From Neisseriaceae bacterium (lineage in GTDB: Bacteria > Pseudomonadota > Gammaproteobacteria > Burkholderiales > Neisseriaceae): DNA of 64,000 nt. How positions within the stretch are numbered: the stretch's first letter is position 1; every line of letters begins with the position of its first letter. The stretch spans positions 397,434 to 461,433 of the forward strand of contig JAGOQM010000001.1 of NCBI GenBank assembly GCA_017991555.1. Direction: 5' to 3'. The position numbers and the translations under genes were made by a program. This document shows positions 30,613-40,323 of this stretch, one piece after another. The notes under the pieces were generated by a model, which had not been told where the DNA came from, did no database searches, and saw nothing but the letters and a program-made list of their open reading frames with translations.

Positions 30613-32526
30613 ATGAACCGATATCCCATTTGGAAATACCTCATTATTCTCGTGGTATTTGTGGTGAGCTGCGTCTATGCCGTACCCAACCTGTTTGGCG
30701 AGACGCCGGCCGTCCAAGTATCCACCAACCGTCAGTCTATCGTGATCAACGAAGACACCATGGCGCAGATTGAAAATGAACTACAACAAAACAACATTCG
30801 CACCAACGGTATTTACCTCGATGGCAATAGCCTTAAAGTGCGCCTAAACGACGCCGAAGCCCAGCTAAAGGCGCGTGACATTATTGAGAACAACCTAGGT
30901 GAAGGCTACATTACGGCCTTAAACCTACTGCCGGACAGCCCAACATGGATGGCGCAAATTAAAGCCAACCCCATGTTCCTAGGCTTGGACTTGCGCGGTG
31001 GCGTACACTTCTTATTGCAAGTAGACATGAAAGCGGCGGTAGAGAAGAAGCTTGAGCGCTACGCTGGCGACATTCGCCGCAGCCTCAAAACCGCCAAGAT
31101 TCGCTACGGCAGCATTCGCACCACCGACAACAACCTGATCGTGCCGCTGCAAGATTCTGAAAGCCAGGCTCAAGCTTTACGCACCCTAGCCAAAGACTTG
31201 CCAGAACTAGGCGTTCAGGCCGAAGGCGACCGCGCCATTAAAGTGGCCCTGACCCCTGCCTTGATCGCCAAAATTCAAGACGATGCCGTGAAGCAAAACA
31301 TGGGCACCTTGCACAACCGCGTGAACGAGCTGGGCGTGGCCGAGCCGGTCATTCAACAAGCGGGCCCTGACCGCATTGTGGTGCAGCTACCCGGCATTCA
31401 AGACACCGCCAAGGCCAAAGACATCCTCGGCCGCACCGCCACTTTAGAAGTGCGCATGGTGGAAGACGACGCCGCGCTGATGCAACAAGCGCTGGATGGC
31501 AACGTGCCTATGGGTTACGAGCTGTTGTATCAGCCAAGCCAAATGGGCAACAGCCCCATCCTGATCAATCGCCAGGTAGAACTCACCGGCGACAACATCA
31601 ACGATGCGCAGCCTTCGTTTGACGAAAATGGCGCCGCGGCCGTGGCAATTAACCTTGACTCAACCGGCGCCAGCATTTTCCGCGACCTGACCCGTGAAAA
31701 CCGCGGCAAGCGCATGGCCATGGTATTGATTGAGCAAATTCCACAAAAAAATGATGATCCAGCTGCACCGGTGGTGTTTGAGAAAAAATCTGAAGTGGTG
31801 ACTGCGCCTGTCATTCGCACTGAAATTCCGAATGGCCGCGTGCAAATTTCTGGCAGCATGAGCACTGCCGAAGCCAATGACGTGTCTTTATTGTTGCGCT
31901 CTGGCTCACTGGCTGCGCCAATGAACATTGCGGAAGAACGCACCATTGGCCCAAGCCTCGGCCAAGAAAACATCACCAAGGGCTTCCATTCGACCCTTTG
32001 GGGCTTCATTGCCGTGGGCGGGTTCATGATTTTGTACTACCGCACCTTTGGCGTGTTCTCCGTCCTCTCGTTGACCTACAACCTGGTGCTGTTGATTGCC
32101 ATCCTGTCGATGCTGCAAGCCACGCTGACCCTACCAGGGATTGCCGCCATTGCGTTGACCTTGGGCATGGCCATTGACGCCAACGTATTGATTAACGAGC
32201 GCATTCGCGAAGAACTTCGATCCGGCGCTGCGCCGCAAATGGCCATTAGCGCGGGTTACAAGCACGCTTGGGCCACCATTGTCGACTCTAACGTGACGTC
32301 GCTGATTGCGGGTATTGCCCTATTGGTGTTTGGCTCTGGCCCAGTGCGTGGCTTTGCCGTCGTCCACTGTATCGGCATCATGACTTCGATGTTTACCTCT
32401 GTGATGGTGTCACGCTCATTCGTCAATATTTGGTATGGCCGCCGCCATCGCCTGAAAGACGTGTCGATTGGTTCAGTTTGGCGTCCAGAAAATGACAGCG
32501 TTCGCGCTGGCAGCAATAAGGAATAA
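30613..32526 (+). CDS. secD: Protein translocase subunit SecD
   Basis: SecD with SecF uses the proton gradient to pull proteins through SecYEG. From the ATG at 30613 it has 637 residues: membrane helix 1 near the N-terminus, a large periplasmic P1 region with LGLDLRGGVHFLLQVD, and five C-terminal helices with AIDANVLINERIREEL and IVDSNVTSL. I prefer this start because AAGG lies 6 bases before it; the in-frame TTG at 30592 has no support. secF follows after 12 bases. Confidence 0.97.
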   Translation: MNRYPIWKYLIILVVFVVSCVYAVPNLFGETPAVQVSTNRQSIVINEDTMAQIENELQQNNIRTNGIYLDGNSLKVRLNDAEAQLKARDIIENNLGEGYITALNLLPDSPTWMAQIKANPMFLGLDLRGGVHFLLQVDMKAAVEKKLERYAGDIRRSLKTAKIRYGSIRTTDNNLIVPLQDSESQAQALRTLAKDLPELGVQAEGDRAIKVALTPALIAKIQDDAVKQNMGTLHNRVNELGVAEPVIQQAGPDRIVVQLPGIQDTAKAKDILGRTATLEVRMVEDDAALMQQALDGNVPMGYELLYQPSQMGNSPILINRQVELTGDNINDAQPSFDENGAAAVAINLDSTGASIFRDLTRENRGKRMAMVLIEQIPQKNDDPAAPVVFEKKSEVVTAPVIRTEIPNGRVQISGSMSTAEANDVSLLLRSGSLAAPMNIAEERTIGPSLGQENITKGFHSTLWGFIAVGGFMILYYRTFGVFSVLSLTYNLVLLIAILSMLQATLTLPGIAAIALTLGMAIDANVLINERIREELRSGAAPQMAISAGYKHAWATIVDSNVTSLIAGIALLVFGSGPVRGFAVVHCIGIMTSMFTSVMVSRSFVNIWYGRRHRLKDVSIGSVWRPENDSVRAGSNKE

Positions 32527-32538
32527 GGAATAAGCATA

Positions 32539-33474
32539 ATGGAATTCTTTAAAATAAAACGCGACATTCCGTTTATGAGCTATGGCAAGCTCACAACTTT
32601 TATTTCGCTAGCCACCTTCATCCTAGCCGTGGTGTTCTTATTCACCAAGGGCCTAAACTTTTCAGTAGAGTTTACGGGTGGCACCGTCATGGAAGTCCAG
32701 TACAGCCAAGGCAGTGATTTAAATAAAATCCGTGATGAAGTCAACAGCCTTAATTTAGGCACTGCCTCAGTACAAGCGCTGGGCACCACTCGAGACGTGA
32801 TGATTCGCCTACCCAATAAAGAAGGCATGAACTCGGCTCAGCTGTCTGAGTCCGTGATGCAATTGCTTAAAACTCAAGACGCCGACGTCCAGCTCCGTAA
32901 GGTAGAGTTCATTGGCCCGCAGGTGGGTGATGAGCTAGTGCGCAGCGGCCTTTGGGCGATTAGCTTTGTGTGTATCGGCATCATCATTTACCTGTCGGTG
33001 CGGTTTGAATGGCGCTTTGCGGTCTCGGCCATCATCGCCAACATGCACGACGTGGTGATTATTTTAGGCTGTTTTGCTCTGTTCCAATGGGAGTTCTCGC
33101 TCACCGTATTGGCGGGTATTCTCGCGGTCTTGGGCTACTCGGTGAACGAATCGGTGGTGGTGTTTGACCGTATTCGTGAAAACTTCCGCAAGCCCGGCAT
33201 GCGGGGTCATACCGTCCCAGAAGTCATCGACAACGCCATTACCTCGACCATGAGCCGGACCATCATTACCCACGCCTCAACCGAAGCGATGGTGATCTCA
33301 ATGCTGGTTTTTGGTGGCGACGCCCTACATGGCTTTGCCATGGCCTTAACCATTGGCATTGTCTTTGGCGTGTACTCTTCGGTCTTAGTGGCCAGTCCGA
33401 TGTTGCTGTTCTTTGGGCTCAGTCGCGAAAGCCTGGTCAAGCCAGTGAAGAAAAAAGAAGAAGCCGTCGTTTAA
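32539..33474 (+). CDS. secF: Protein translocase subunit SecF
   Basis: SecF partners SecD in protein export. The 311-residue protein has membrane helix 1 after a short cytoplasmic start, the FSVEFTGGTVMEVQ segment that opens its periplasmic part, and five further helices with VNESVVVFDRIREN and SRTIITHAS, both conserved. It is the last gene of the yajC-secD-secF unit and is followed by a terminator. Confidence 0.97.
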   Translation: MEFFKIKRDIPFMSYGKLTTFISLATFILAVVFLFTKGLNFSVEFTGGTVMEVQYSQGSDLNKIRDEVNSLNLGTASVQALGTTRDVMIRLPNKEGMNSAQLSESVMQLLKTQDADVQLRKVEFIGPQVGDELVRSGLWAISFVCIGIIIYLSVRFEWRFAVSAIIANMHDVVIILGCFALFQWEFSLTVLAGILAVLGYSVNESVVVFDRIRENFRKPGMRGHTVPEVIDNAITSTMSRTIITHASTEAMVISMLVFGGDALHGFAMALTIGIVFGVYSSVLVASPMLLFFGLSRESLVKPVKKKEEAVV

Positions 33475-33484
33475 CCCCACACAC

Positions 33485-33510
33485 AAGGTTGCCCTCGGGC
33501 AACCTTTTTC
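33485..33510 (+). terminator. Rho-independent terminator after secF
   Basis: A 9-bp stem AAGGTTGCC (33485-33493) with GGCAACCTT (33498-33506) has a CTCG loop and is followed by TTTTTC. Confidence 0.9.
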
Positions 33511-33522
33511 CTAGAGGCCCCC

Positions 33523-34170
33523 ATGGAATTAATCACCACCCTATTGGATTATTTCTTAAACCTAGACGTTCATCTACTAGAGCTTAGCCAAAACTACGGC
33601 CCTTACATTTACCTGATATTATTCTTAATCATCTTCTGTGAAACCGGCCTCATTGTGACGCCATTTTTACCAGGCGACTCCCTGTTGTTTATGGCCGGCA
33701 GCATCGCCGCTTTGGGCGAAATGAACATCTACCTGATGATGAGCCTATTGATTGTGGCCGCCATCTTGGGCGACACGGTCAATTACGCCATCGGTAACGC
33801 CCTAGGCGCCAAGTTGTTCAGTAACCCCAACTCAAAAATATTCAAACAAAGCCACTTGACCAAAACCCATGCGTTTTACGAAAAGCATGGCGGCAAAACC
33901 ATCATCATCGCCCGCTTCGTGCCCATCGTGCGCACCTTTGCGCCTTTTGTGGCAGGCATGGGCAAAATGTCGTATCGCAAATTCATTACCTATAACGTCA
34001 GCGGTGCCGTGATTTGGGTACTGCTATTCGCCACAGCGGGCTATTTATTTGGTAACCTAGACATTGTGAAGAAGAACCTATCGCTCATCATGCTGGGCAT
34101 CATTATTTTATCGATTATGCCAGGCGTGGTGGAGTACCTACGTCATCGTAAAGGCAGCAAAAACCAATGA
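33523..34170 (+). CDS. DedA family membrane protein
   Basis: DedA proteins are inner-membrane lipid flippase or scramblase-like proteins that affect membrane energetics. The 215-residue chain has the family signature [21 protein letters not shown] near residue 45. The conserved arginines are in [18 protein letters not shown] near residue 130. Five to six hydrophobic helices are apparent. The stop overlaps the mutL start by four bases. The exact paralogue (YqjA, YghB, DedA and so on) cannot be assigned. Confidence 0.9.
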   Translation: MELITTLLDYFLNLDVHLLELSQNYGPYIYLILFLIIFCETGLIVTPFLPGDSLLFMAGSIAALGEMNIYLMMSLLIVAAILGDTVNYAIGNALGAKLFSNPNSKIFKQSHLTKTHAFYEKHGGKTIIIARFVPIVRTFAPFVAGMGKMSYRKFITYNVSGAVIWVLLFATAGYLFGNLDIVKKNLSLIMLGIIILSIMPGVVEYLRHRKGSKNQ

Positions 34171-36062
34171 GTCACATCATTCAATTACCCGACCACCTCA
34201 TCAACCAGATCGCGGCGGGTGAAGTGGTTGAACGCCCGGCCAATGCCCTCAAAGAAATCCTTGAGAACAGCATTGACGCCGGCGCCACCGACATTCAAAT
34301 TGAATTGGTCAACGGCGGCACCAAGCTCATGCGCGTCAGCGACAACGGCAGCGGCATGCTTGAGGCCGACCTGGCCTTGGCCTTACACCGCCACGCCACC
34401 AGCAAGATTAAAAGCCTGCACGACTTAGAACACGTACAGTCGATGGGCTTTCGCGGTGAAGGCTTGGCCAGTATTGCCGCCGTCAGCCGTCTTACCCTCA
34501 GCAGCAAGCACGCCGACAGCGAACACGGCCACCAAATCGTGGCCATCGACGGCAAGCTGCATCCGGTCACGGCCACGGCCCATAACCTGGGCACCACGGT
34601 TGAAATTGTAGACATCTATTTCAACACGCCGGCGCGCCGTAAATTCTTAAAATCAGACAACACCGAATACGCCCACTGCCTGAGCGCGATTGAGCGCATT
34701 GCCTTGGCCAACCCACAGATTGCGTTTTCAGTACGCCATAACGGCAAACAAACCCTCAGCTTTCCAATACAGTCTGGCTTAGACCGGACCGCAGCCATTT
34801 TAGGCGAAGACTTTAAAGCGGCAGCCTTAACCGTGCCAGCGCAAGAAGGCGTGCTGTCGCTCAGTGGCTATATTTCAAGCCCCACCTACAGCAAGGGCAA
34901 GACTGACAAGCAGTATTTTTATGTGAATGGCCGTTTTGTTCGTGACAAAGTGTTATTCCACGCGGCCAAACAGGCCTATCGCGATGTGTTACACCACGAA
35001 TTAACCCCTGCCTTTGCGTTATTTTTAACCATGCCACCAGAAATGGTGGACGTCAACGTCCATCCCACCAAAACTGAGGTTCGGTTTCGTGAAGGCCAAG
35101 CCATTCATCAACTGGTGTTTCATGCGCTTAATCGGGTTTTGGCCGACACCCGCGCCGACATCCGCCCGTCCATTAGCCAGCCGGCCTTGGGCCTGGGCGT
35201 TGATCTCAACGCAGGCAAAACCGCCGACTTTATGCCCGGCGGCGGCTCACACGCCAGCACAAGCACAGCACCTTCAGGTGGCGGCGGCGTGGCGCCCGCA
35301 CCGTTTCGCCCACAAAGCGGCGGCGCCAGCTATCAACGCCCTCTGAGCCTGAACCAGGCCAAAGAGGCATTGAACGCGTACGAAAACCTATACCAACGCC
35401 CCGCCGAACTAGACCAAATCGCCGCCGCCCAGGCCGCTTTGGCCGAGCCCACGGCCGGCACCGAAGCGCCACCGACCGAGCATCCGTTGGGCTACGCCAT
35501 TGCCCAGCTGTGTGGGATTTACATTTTGGCGCAGGCAGAAAGCAGCCTGATTCTGGTCGACATGCACGCGGCGCACGAACGCGTGACCTATGAGCGTTTA
35601 AAAACCCAGCTCGACGACGGCGATCTGGCCACCCAAACCTTGCTGATTCCGGCCTCTTTCGAAGCCACAGCCCTAGAAGCAGCCACCGCGGCCGAGCACA
35701 AAGACACCCTACAGCAACTGGGTTTAGAGCTGTCTTTACTGGGCGAGCGCACCATCGCGGTTCGCTCCGTGCCGCTGATGCTGGCGAAGGGTGACTACGT
35801 CGGCCTGGCCCAGTCGATCTTGGCCGACATTCAAAGCTACGGCGCCAGCCACGTGCTGACTGAAAAACGCAATGAGCTGTTGGCCACCATGGCCTGTCAT
35901 GGCTCTATTCGCGCCGGCCGCCAGCTCACCCTCCCAGAAATGAACGCGCTGCTGCGCGACATGGAACAAACGCCCCGCTCCAATCAATGCAACCACGGCC
36001 GCCCAACCTGGGTGAAGCTCAGCATTGACGAGCTAGATGGCCTGTTCATGAGGGGGCAGTAA
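34167..36062 (+). CDS. mutL: DNA mismatch repair protein MutL
   Basis: MutL couples mismatch recognition to strand removal. The 631-residue protein has the N-terminal GHKL ATPase with [22 protein letters not shown] and [15 protein letters not shown] low-complexity Gly/Ala/Pro linker lies near residues 345-400. The C-terminal dimer domain contains [12 protein letters not shown], which fits the DQHA(X)2E(X)4E endonuclease motif apart from Q to M, and ends with CNHGRPTW. The motif suggests a nicking MutL, as in bacteria without MutH. It directly abuts miaA, the classical pair. Confidence 0.97.
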   Translation: MSHIIQLPDHLINQIAAGEVVERPANALKEILENSIDAGATDIQIELVNGGTKLMRVSDNGSGMLEADLALALHRHATSKIKSLHDLEHVQSMGFRGEGLASIAAVSRLTLSSKHADSEHGHQIVAIDGKLHPVTATAHNLGTTVEIVDIYFNTPARRKFLKSDNTEYAHCLSAIERIALANPQIAFSVRHNGKQTLSFPIQSGLDRTAAILGEDFKAAALTVPAQEGVLSLSGYISSPTYSKGKTDKQYFYVNGRFVRDKVLFHAAKQAYRDVLHHELTPAFALFLTMPPEMVDVNVHPTKTEVRFREGQAIHQLVFHALNRVLADTRADIRPSISQPALGLGVDLNAGKTADFMPGGGSHASTSTAPSGGGGVAPAPFRPQSGGASYQRPLSLNQAKEALNAYENLYQRPAELDQIAAAQAALAEPTAGTEAPPTEHPLGYAIAQLCGIYILAQAESSLILVDMHAAHERVTYERLKTQLDDGDLATQTLLIPASFEATALEAATAAEHKDTLQQLGLELSLLGERTIAVRSVPLMLAKGDYVGLAQSILADIQSYGASHVLTEKRNELLATMACHGSIRAGRQLTLPEMNALLRDMEQTPRSNQCNHGRPTWVKLSIDELDGLFMRGQ

Positions 36063-37004
36063 GTGACACAACCTTCCGTACTGGCCATTTTAGGGCCCAC
36101 GGCGTCGGGCAAAACCCAGCTGGCCCTAGACTTAGCCCAAGCCTTGCCGATTGAGATCATCAGCCTTGATTCGGCGCTGATTTATCGCGACATGAACATT
36201 GGCACCGCCAAGCCCACAGCCGCCGAAATGGCCCTGGTGCCGCATCATTTAATCGACATCATTTCGCCCCTAGACAGCTACAGCGCCGCCGACTTTTGCC
36301 GCGACGCCCTCGCGCTGATTCAGGAGATCACCGACCGCGGCAAGCTGCCCGTGATTGTGGGCGGCACCATGATGTATTACAAAGCCCTCACCGAAGGGCT
36401 TAATGATTTGCCTGCGGCAAACGCAACCATTCGGGCCAGCTTACAGGCCGACAAAGCGGCACTGGGCCTTGCGGCGCTGTATGAGCGCCTACTGACGGTT
36501 GATCCAGACACGGCGGCGCGTTTAAAAGCGGGCGACAGCCAGCGCATTGAGCGTGCCCTTGAAATCTTTATGCTCACGGGCAAGCCCATGAGCCAGCACT
36601 TTAAAGAACAGGCCGCTCATAAGCCTGCTTTAAACCTGACCACTTTGGCGTTAATTCCTGAAACGCGCAGCCTGCTGCACACACAGATTAAACAACGCTT
36701 TGACAGCATGCTGGCGCAGGGCTTCATTGATGAAGTACGCGCCTTACAAACCCAGTACCCTGGCCTCCACGCCGACTTACCGTCGATTCGCTGCGTCGGC
36801 TATCGCCAGGCCTGGGCCTACCTTGCCGGCGAGGAAGACCTAGCCAGCATGACCGAAAAAAGCATTGTCGCGACGCGCCAGCTGGCCAAGCGCCAGCTTA
36901 CTTGGTTACGCAGCCTCGACTATGAGCTGGCACTGGACCCCTATGTCGAAACCGATTTACTCACCCCTACTTTAGCCTTACTTGCTCGAAAGAACCTTGC
37001 ATGA
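36063..37004 (+). CDS. miaA: tRNA dimethylallyltransferase MiaA
   Basis: MiaA transfers an isopentenyl group to adenine 37 of tRNAs that read UNN codons. The 313-residue protein has the P-loop LGPTASGKTQLAL, the DSALIYRDMNIGTAKP segment that recognises substrate, and the RCVGYRQAW region. The start is GTG directly after the mutL stop codon; the first ATG lies too far inside the family's conserved start. An overlapping RDD gene follows. Confidence 0.96.
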   Translation: MTQPSVLAILGPTASGKTQLALDLAQALPIEIISLDSALIYRDMNIGTAKPTAAEMALVPHHLIDIISPLDSYSAADFCRDALALIQEITDRGKLPVIVGGTMMYYKALTEGLNDLPAANATIRASLQADKAALGLAALYERLLTVDPDTAARLKAGDSQRIERALEIFMLTGKPMSQHFKEQAAHKPALNLTTLALIPETRSLLHTQIKQRFDSMLAQGFIDEVRALQTQYPGLHADLPSIRCVGYRQAWAYLAGEEDLASMTEKSIVATRQLAKRQLTWLRSLDYELALDPYVETDLLTPTLALLARKNLA

Positions 37005-37519
37005 GTGTGACTTCCACCCCCGCGCCCTTTATCCGCCGTCTGTTTTCGATGATTTATGAATCTCTGTTGGTGACGGCTGTGTCTTTAGTGGCCCTGTTAA
37101 TTTCAGTGCCTTTTACCTATGTTTTCCCGAGCAGCAGCATGGTGCCTCAGGTCATTTCTGGCCTTATTTTGTGCCTGGCTTGGGGCATTTATTTTGGGCT
37201 GTCTTGGGCGAAAAGTGGCCAAACCCTACCGATGAAAGTTTGGCGCATCCGTTTAGTGGACCATCGCGACCAGCTGCTGAGCAAGCCACACATCGTGATT
37301 CGTCTGGCTTGGATGCTGACCTTCATGGTGGGCATTCCTGCGGTGGCGTACATGGCTGCCCGCAGCAAAGGCTTGCCCAGCCTCACCTCGTTTTACCTGG
37401 CCACGTTCTGGTGGATTTTAACCTGGGGCTACGCCTTCCTTAACCGCGACAAACAGTTTTTGCACGACAAATTGGCCGGCACGCGCCAGATTTTGATTGA
37501 GAAAACCCCTCGCAAATGA
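37001..37519 (+). CDS. RDD family membrane protein
   Basis: The 172-residue protein has three or four predicted membrane helices and the RDD pattern: an Arg near the start (PFIRRLFSMIYESLL) and Asp residues in RIRLVDHRDQLL and DKLAGT. RDD proteins are poorly understood; some act as ion exchangers. The ATG overlaps the miaA stop by four bases, so it belongs to the mutL-miaA unit. A hairpin follows but lacks a T-run. Confidence 0.88.
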   Translation: MSVTSTPAPFIRRLFSMIYESLLVTAVSLVALLISVPFTYVFPSSSMVPQVISGLILCLAWGIYFGLSWAKSGQTLPMKVWRIRLVDHRDQLLSKPHIVIRLAWMLTFMVGIPAVAYMAARSKGLPSLTSFYLATFWWILTWGYAFLNRDKQFLHDKLAGTRQILIEKTPRK

Positions 37520-37530
37520 ATTATTAAGCT

Positions 37531-37566
37531 TTTACCCTGTAAAACAGGGTAAAAAAACGCTATAAT
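37531..37566 (+). promoter_or_regulatory. xpt promoter with palindromic operator candidate
   Basis: A perfect 10-bp inverted repeat, TTTACCCTGT (37531-37540) with ACAGGGTAAA (37544-37553), overlaps the expected -35 region of a TATAAT at 37561-37566. It has no T-run, so an operator is more likely than a terminator. Confidence 0.5.
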
Positions 37567-37602
37567 CTCCGACTTAACTAAACTGACCTGGCTCACCACG
37601 CA

Positions 37603-38178
37603 ATGGAAGAACTCAAACAACGTATTTTAAACGACGGTCGACTACTTGATGGTTACATCTTGAAGGTCGACAATTTTTTAAATCATCAACTTGATGTACA
37701 ACTTTTAGACAACATGGGTAAGGCCTTCGCTGAACGCTTTGCCGGTGTTGAAATTGACAAGATTTTGACGATTGAAGCCTCTGGCATCGCCGTGGCCTGT
37801 ATGGCCGCACGTCACTTTAATCATGTCCCCGTGGTGTTTGCCAAAAAAACCCAAAGCCTCAACATGGATCAAGATGCCTATGAAAGCGAAGTGTTCTCCT
37901 ACACCAAGCAACAGGGCTATAAGGTTCGTGTGTCGCATCGCTACTTGCATAAGGGCGAGCGCGTTTTGATCATGGATGATTTCTTGGCCCATGGCAACGC
38001 CAGCCTTGGCCTCATTGACTTAGTCAAACAGGCCGAAGCGATCCCTGTGGGGGTGGGCATTGTGATTGAAAAAGGCTTCCAAGACGGTGGCAAAGCCATC
38101 CGCGACGCCGGCGTTCAGCTAGAGTCGCTGGCGGTACTAGGCCCGATCGAAAATGGCACCATTGAGTTTTTAGATTAA
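37603..38178 (+). CDS. xpt: Xanthine phosphoribosyltransferase
   Basis: Xpt salvages xanthine to XMP using PRPP. The 191-residue protein has KVDNFLNHQLD near the N-terminus, the ASGIAVACMAA substrate region and the PRPP-binding VLIMDDFLAHGNA segment. These agree with the Bacillus-type Xpt family (about 190 residues). It is a single-gene unit, with its own promoter and a terminator. Confidence 0.94.
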   Translation: MEELKQRILNDGRLLDGYILKVDNFLNHQLDVQLLDNMGKAFAERFAGVEIDKILTIEASGIAVACMAARHFNHVPVVFAKKTQSLNMDQDAYESEVFSYTKQQGYKVRVSHRYLHKGERVLIMDDFLAHGNASLGLIDLVKQAEAIPVGVGIVIEKGFQDGGKAIRDAGVQLESLAVLGPIENGTIEFLD

Positions 38179-38199
38179 TTAACTCAGGCTGAAAACCCA

Positions 38200-38226
38200 A
38201 GCGCTTCTCCTCGAAGCGCTTTTTTT
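38200..38226 (+). terminator. Rho-independent terminator after xpt
   Basis: An 8-bp stem AGCGCTTC (38200-38207) with GAAGCGCT (38213-38220) is followed by six T. Confidence 0.9.
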
Positions 38227-38258
38227 ATGGGCGCCACCCTGCGCCTTCTAGCGGCCAT

Positions 38259-38290
38259 AAAAAAGCACCCAGCAGAAGCTTAGGTGCTTT
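38259..38290 (-). terminator. Rho-independent terminator after rpiA
   Basis: On the minus strand, an 8-bp stem AAAGCACC (38290-38283) with GGTGCTTT (38269-38262) is followed by a T-run. It pairs with the xpt terminator to separate convergent genes. Confidence 0.85.
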
Positions 38291-38318
38291 AATGGCGGAG
38301 CCCGTAATGACTTCACGC

Positions 38319-38993
38319 CTAGCGTAGGATCTCTACCCCGTTTTCCGTGGCCAAGATCAGCACATGGGCACGGTGATGGGCGAAAATGCCGTTGTCCATC
38401 ACGCCAGGAATGCGGTTTAACTCGTCTTCCATCGTCACCGGTTTATCAATAAAGAAATCATGCACGTCTAAAATGTAATTGCCACTGGCGGTTTTAAAGT
38501 CGGTACGCAGCTCCGGCATGCCGCCTAGCTTCACTAACTGGCGCGCCACAAACGAACGGGCGGGTGGCAATACTTCTACAGGCAAAGGGAAATGTCCCAA
38601 GCGTGATTTGTACTTGCTTTCATCGGCAATGCAGATAAATTCATCCGAAGCTGCCGCCACGATTTTCTCGTACAACAACGCCCCGCCGCCCCCTTTAATC
38701 ATGTGTAAAGAATGATTGATTTCGTCGGCGCCGTCCACGTACACCGGCAGGTGGGCCACTTCATTCAGGGTGACTTCGGGAATGCCATATTTGGCCATCA
38801 GGGCCGAGGTTTCATCAGACGTCGACACCGCCCCTTTAATCTTAATGTCAGAGTTGGCTAAGGCTTCGATAAAAAATGCGACGGTACTGCCGGTGCCAAT
38901 CCCAATGTATTCACCATGAGGCACAAACTCTAGCGCTTTTTCAGCAGCCTGTTTTTTTAAAGCATCCTGTTTTTCTTTATTAAGATGTTTCAT
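38319..38993 (-). CDS. rpiA: Ribose-5-phosphate isomerase A
   Basis: RpiA interconverts ribose 5-phosphate and ribulose 5-phosphate in the pentose phosphate pathway. The 224-residue protein has the phosphate-binding GIGTGSTVAFF, the catalytic DGADEI and the KGGGGALLYEKI loop, all as in the type A family. It stands alone between xpt and ispF. Confidence 0.97.
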   Translation of the reverse strand: MKHLNKEKQDALKKQAAEKALEFVPHGEYIGIGTGSTVAFFIEALANSDIKIKGAVSTSDETSALMAKYGIPEVTLNEVAHLPVYVDGADEINHSLHMIKGGGGALLYEKIVAAASDEFICIADESKYKSRLGHFPLPVEVLPPARSFVARQLVKLGGMPELRTDFKTASGNYILDVHDFFIDKPVTMEDELNRIPGVMDNGIFAHHRAHVLILATENGVEILR

Positions 38994-39118
38994 GCTGTTC
39001 TCCCGTCTGTTTTCTGGATTTTATGTGCCACACGCCTGGCCAACCAGCCGCCAATGCTAGTCTGGCGCAGTGGCAAGGCTTCAATACCAGTGTAGAACGT
39101 TCTGTCGCGACTGGCCAG

Positions 39119-39610
39119 TTATTTTTGCGCCGACGCCGCCACCAATAGGACAACGGCCTGGGCTTCGATCGCCTCTTGGCGGCCCAAATAGCCTAACTTT
39201 TCGTTGGTTTTGCCTTTGACATTGATCGCACTGATGGGCAGGCCTAAGTCTGCGCTCAAATTGGCCTTAATCGCGGCCATGTGCGGTGCCAGTTTGGGCT
39301 GCTGAGCAATGATGGTACTGTCAACGTTGACCAGCACCCAGCCGGCGGCCTTAACCGCCTGATACGCTTCGCGCAGCAAAACACGGCTGTCCGCATCTTT
39401 AAAATCGGCGCTGGTATCGGGAAAGTGATGCCCGATGTCGCCCATCCCCGCTGCGCCCAAAATGGCATCGGTAATGGCGTGCAGCAATGCGTCCGCATCG
39501 GAGTGCCCCAATAAGCCTTTATCAAAGGGAATGTGTACCCCACCCAAAATCAACGGTCTGCCCGCCACCAGTTGGTGAACATCATAGCCTTGGCCTACAC
39601 GAATCGTCAT
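39119..39610 (-). CDS. ispF: 2-C-methyl-D-erythritol 2,4-cyclodiphosphate synthase IspF
   Basis: IspF closes the cyclic diphosphate in the MEP isoprenoid pathway. The 163-residue protein has the metal-binding DVHQL and [12 protein letters not shown] motifs. Its ATG overlaps the ispD stop by four bases (ATGA), so translation is coupled with the preceding enzyme of the pathway. Confidence 0.97.
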   Translation of the reverse strand: MTIRVGQGYDVHQLVAGRPLILGGVHIPFDKGLLGHSDADALLHAITDAILGAAGMGDIGHHFPDTSADFKDADSRVLLREAYQAVKAAGWVLVNVDSTIIAQQPKLAPHMAAIKANLSADLGLPISAINVKGKTNEKLGYLGRQEAIEAQAVVLLVAASAQK

Positions 39611-40323
39611 AGCGTTCCTTCTTGTTGTGCGCGCCTGCTGCTGAGTACGGCCTCTGCCAGCAAGCGATCTTGTTGTAAGGTTAATTTGAAGTTGCTGGCT
39701 TCGCCTAAGACCAGCTTAGGCTGCAAGCCCAAGGCCTCAATCGCAGAGGCCTCATCGGTGACGTGGTTAAGGTCGCCCAGCGCCAAGGCATCGGCCAACA
39801 GCCGCGCACGAAACATTTGCGGCGTTTGGGCTTGCCATAAGCCCGCGCGCTCAACCGTGGCCGCCACATCGCCGTCGGCGGTGGCCCGCTTGAGCGTATC
39901 CGCCACCGGCAGCGCCAATAGCCCACCAATGGGATGGCCATGCAAATGACCAATCAGCTGGGACAGCGCCGCCGCACTCAAGCAACAACGAGCTGCATCA
40001 TGCACCAACACCCAATCCTGATCTTGCAGCGGCCCCTGTTGCAGTAGCTCGGCCAAACCCTGCTGGACGGTTTGGGCACGGCTGGTGCCGCCACAGCGTA
40101 GCACGGTGAGCTTGGTAAACGGCCATTCATACTGATCAAAATAAGGATCGTCGGGCGCAATCACCACCACCACTTGATCAATGTTCAGTTCGGCCTGTAG
40201 CATCGCCAAAGTATGGTGCAATACGGTTTGGCCCAGCAGCAAGCTGTACTGTTTGGGCAAACCGGCACCAAAGCGCACGCCCACGCCCGCTGCAGGCACT
40301 AAGGCCACATGGCGCGGACTCAT
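39607..40323 (-). CDS. ispD: 2-C-methyl-D-erythritol 4-phosphate cytidylyltransferase IspD
   Basis: IspD activates methylerythritol phosphate with CTP in the MEP pathway. From the chosen start it has 238 residues, with [20 protein letters not shown] (nucleotide loop) and [13 protein letters not shown] chose the ATG at 40323, which overlaps the dnaQ stop as ATGA and fits the family length; an in-frame ATG at 40353 lies inside dnaQ and would add ten residues. Confidence 0.95.
   Translation of the reverse strand: MSPRHVALVPAAGVGVRFGAGLPKQYSLLLGQTVLHHTLAMLQAELNIDQVVVVIAPDDPYFDQYEWPFTKLTVLRCGGTSRAQTVQQGLAELLQQGPLQDQDWVLVHDAARCCLSAAALSQLIGHLHGHPIGGLLALPVADTLKRATADGDVAATVERAGLWQAQTPQMFRARLLADALALGDLNHVTDEASAIEALGLQPKLVLGEASNFKLTLQQDRLLAEAVLSSRRAQQEGTL

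Noticed and set aside
37531..37553. Terminator after the RDD gene
   Set aside because: The hairpin is followed by A rather than T on the plus strand and overlaps the xpt promoter; an operator is more likely.
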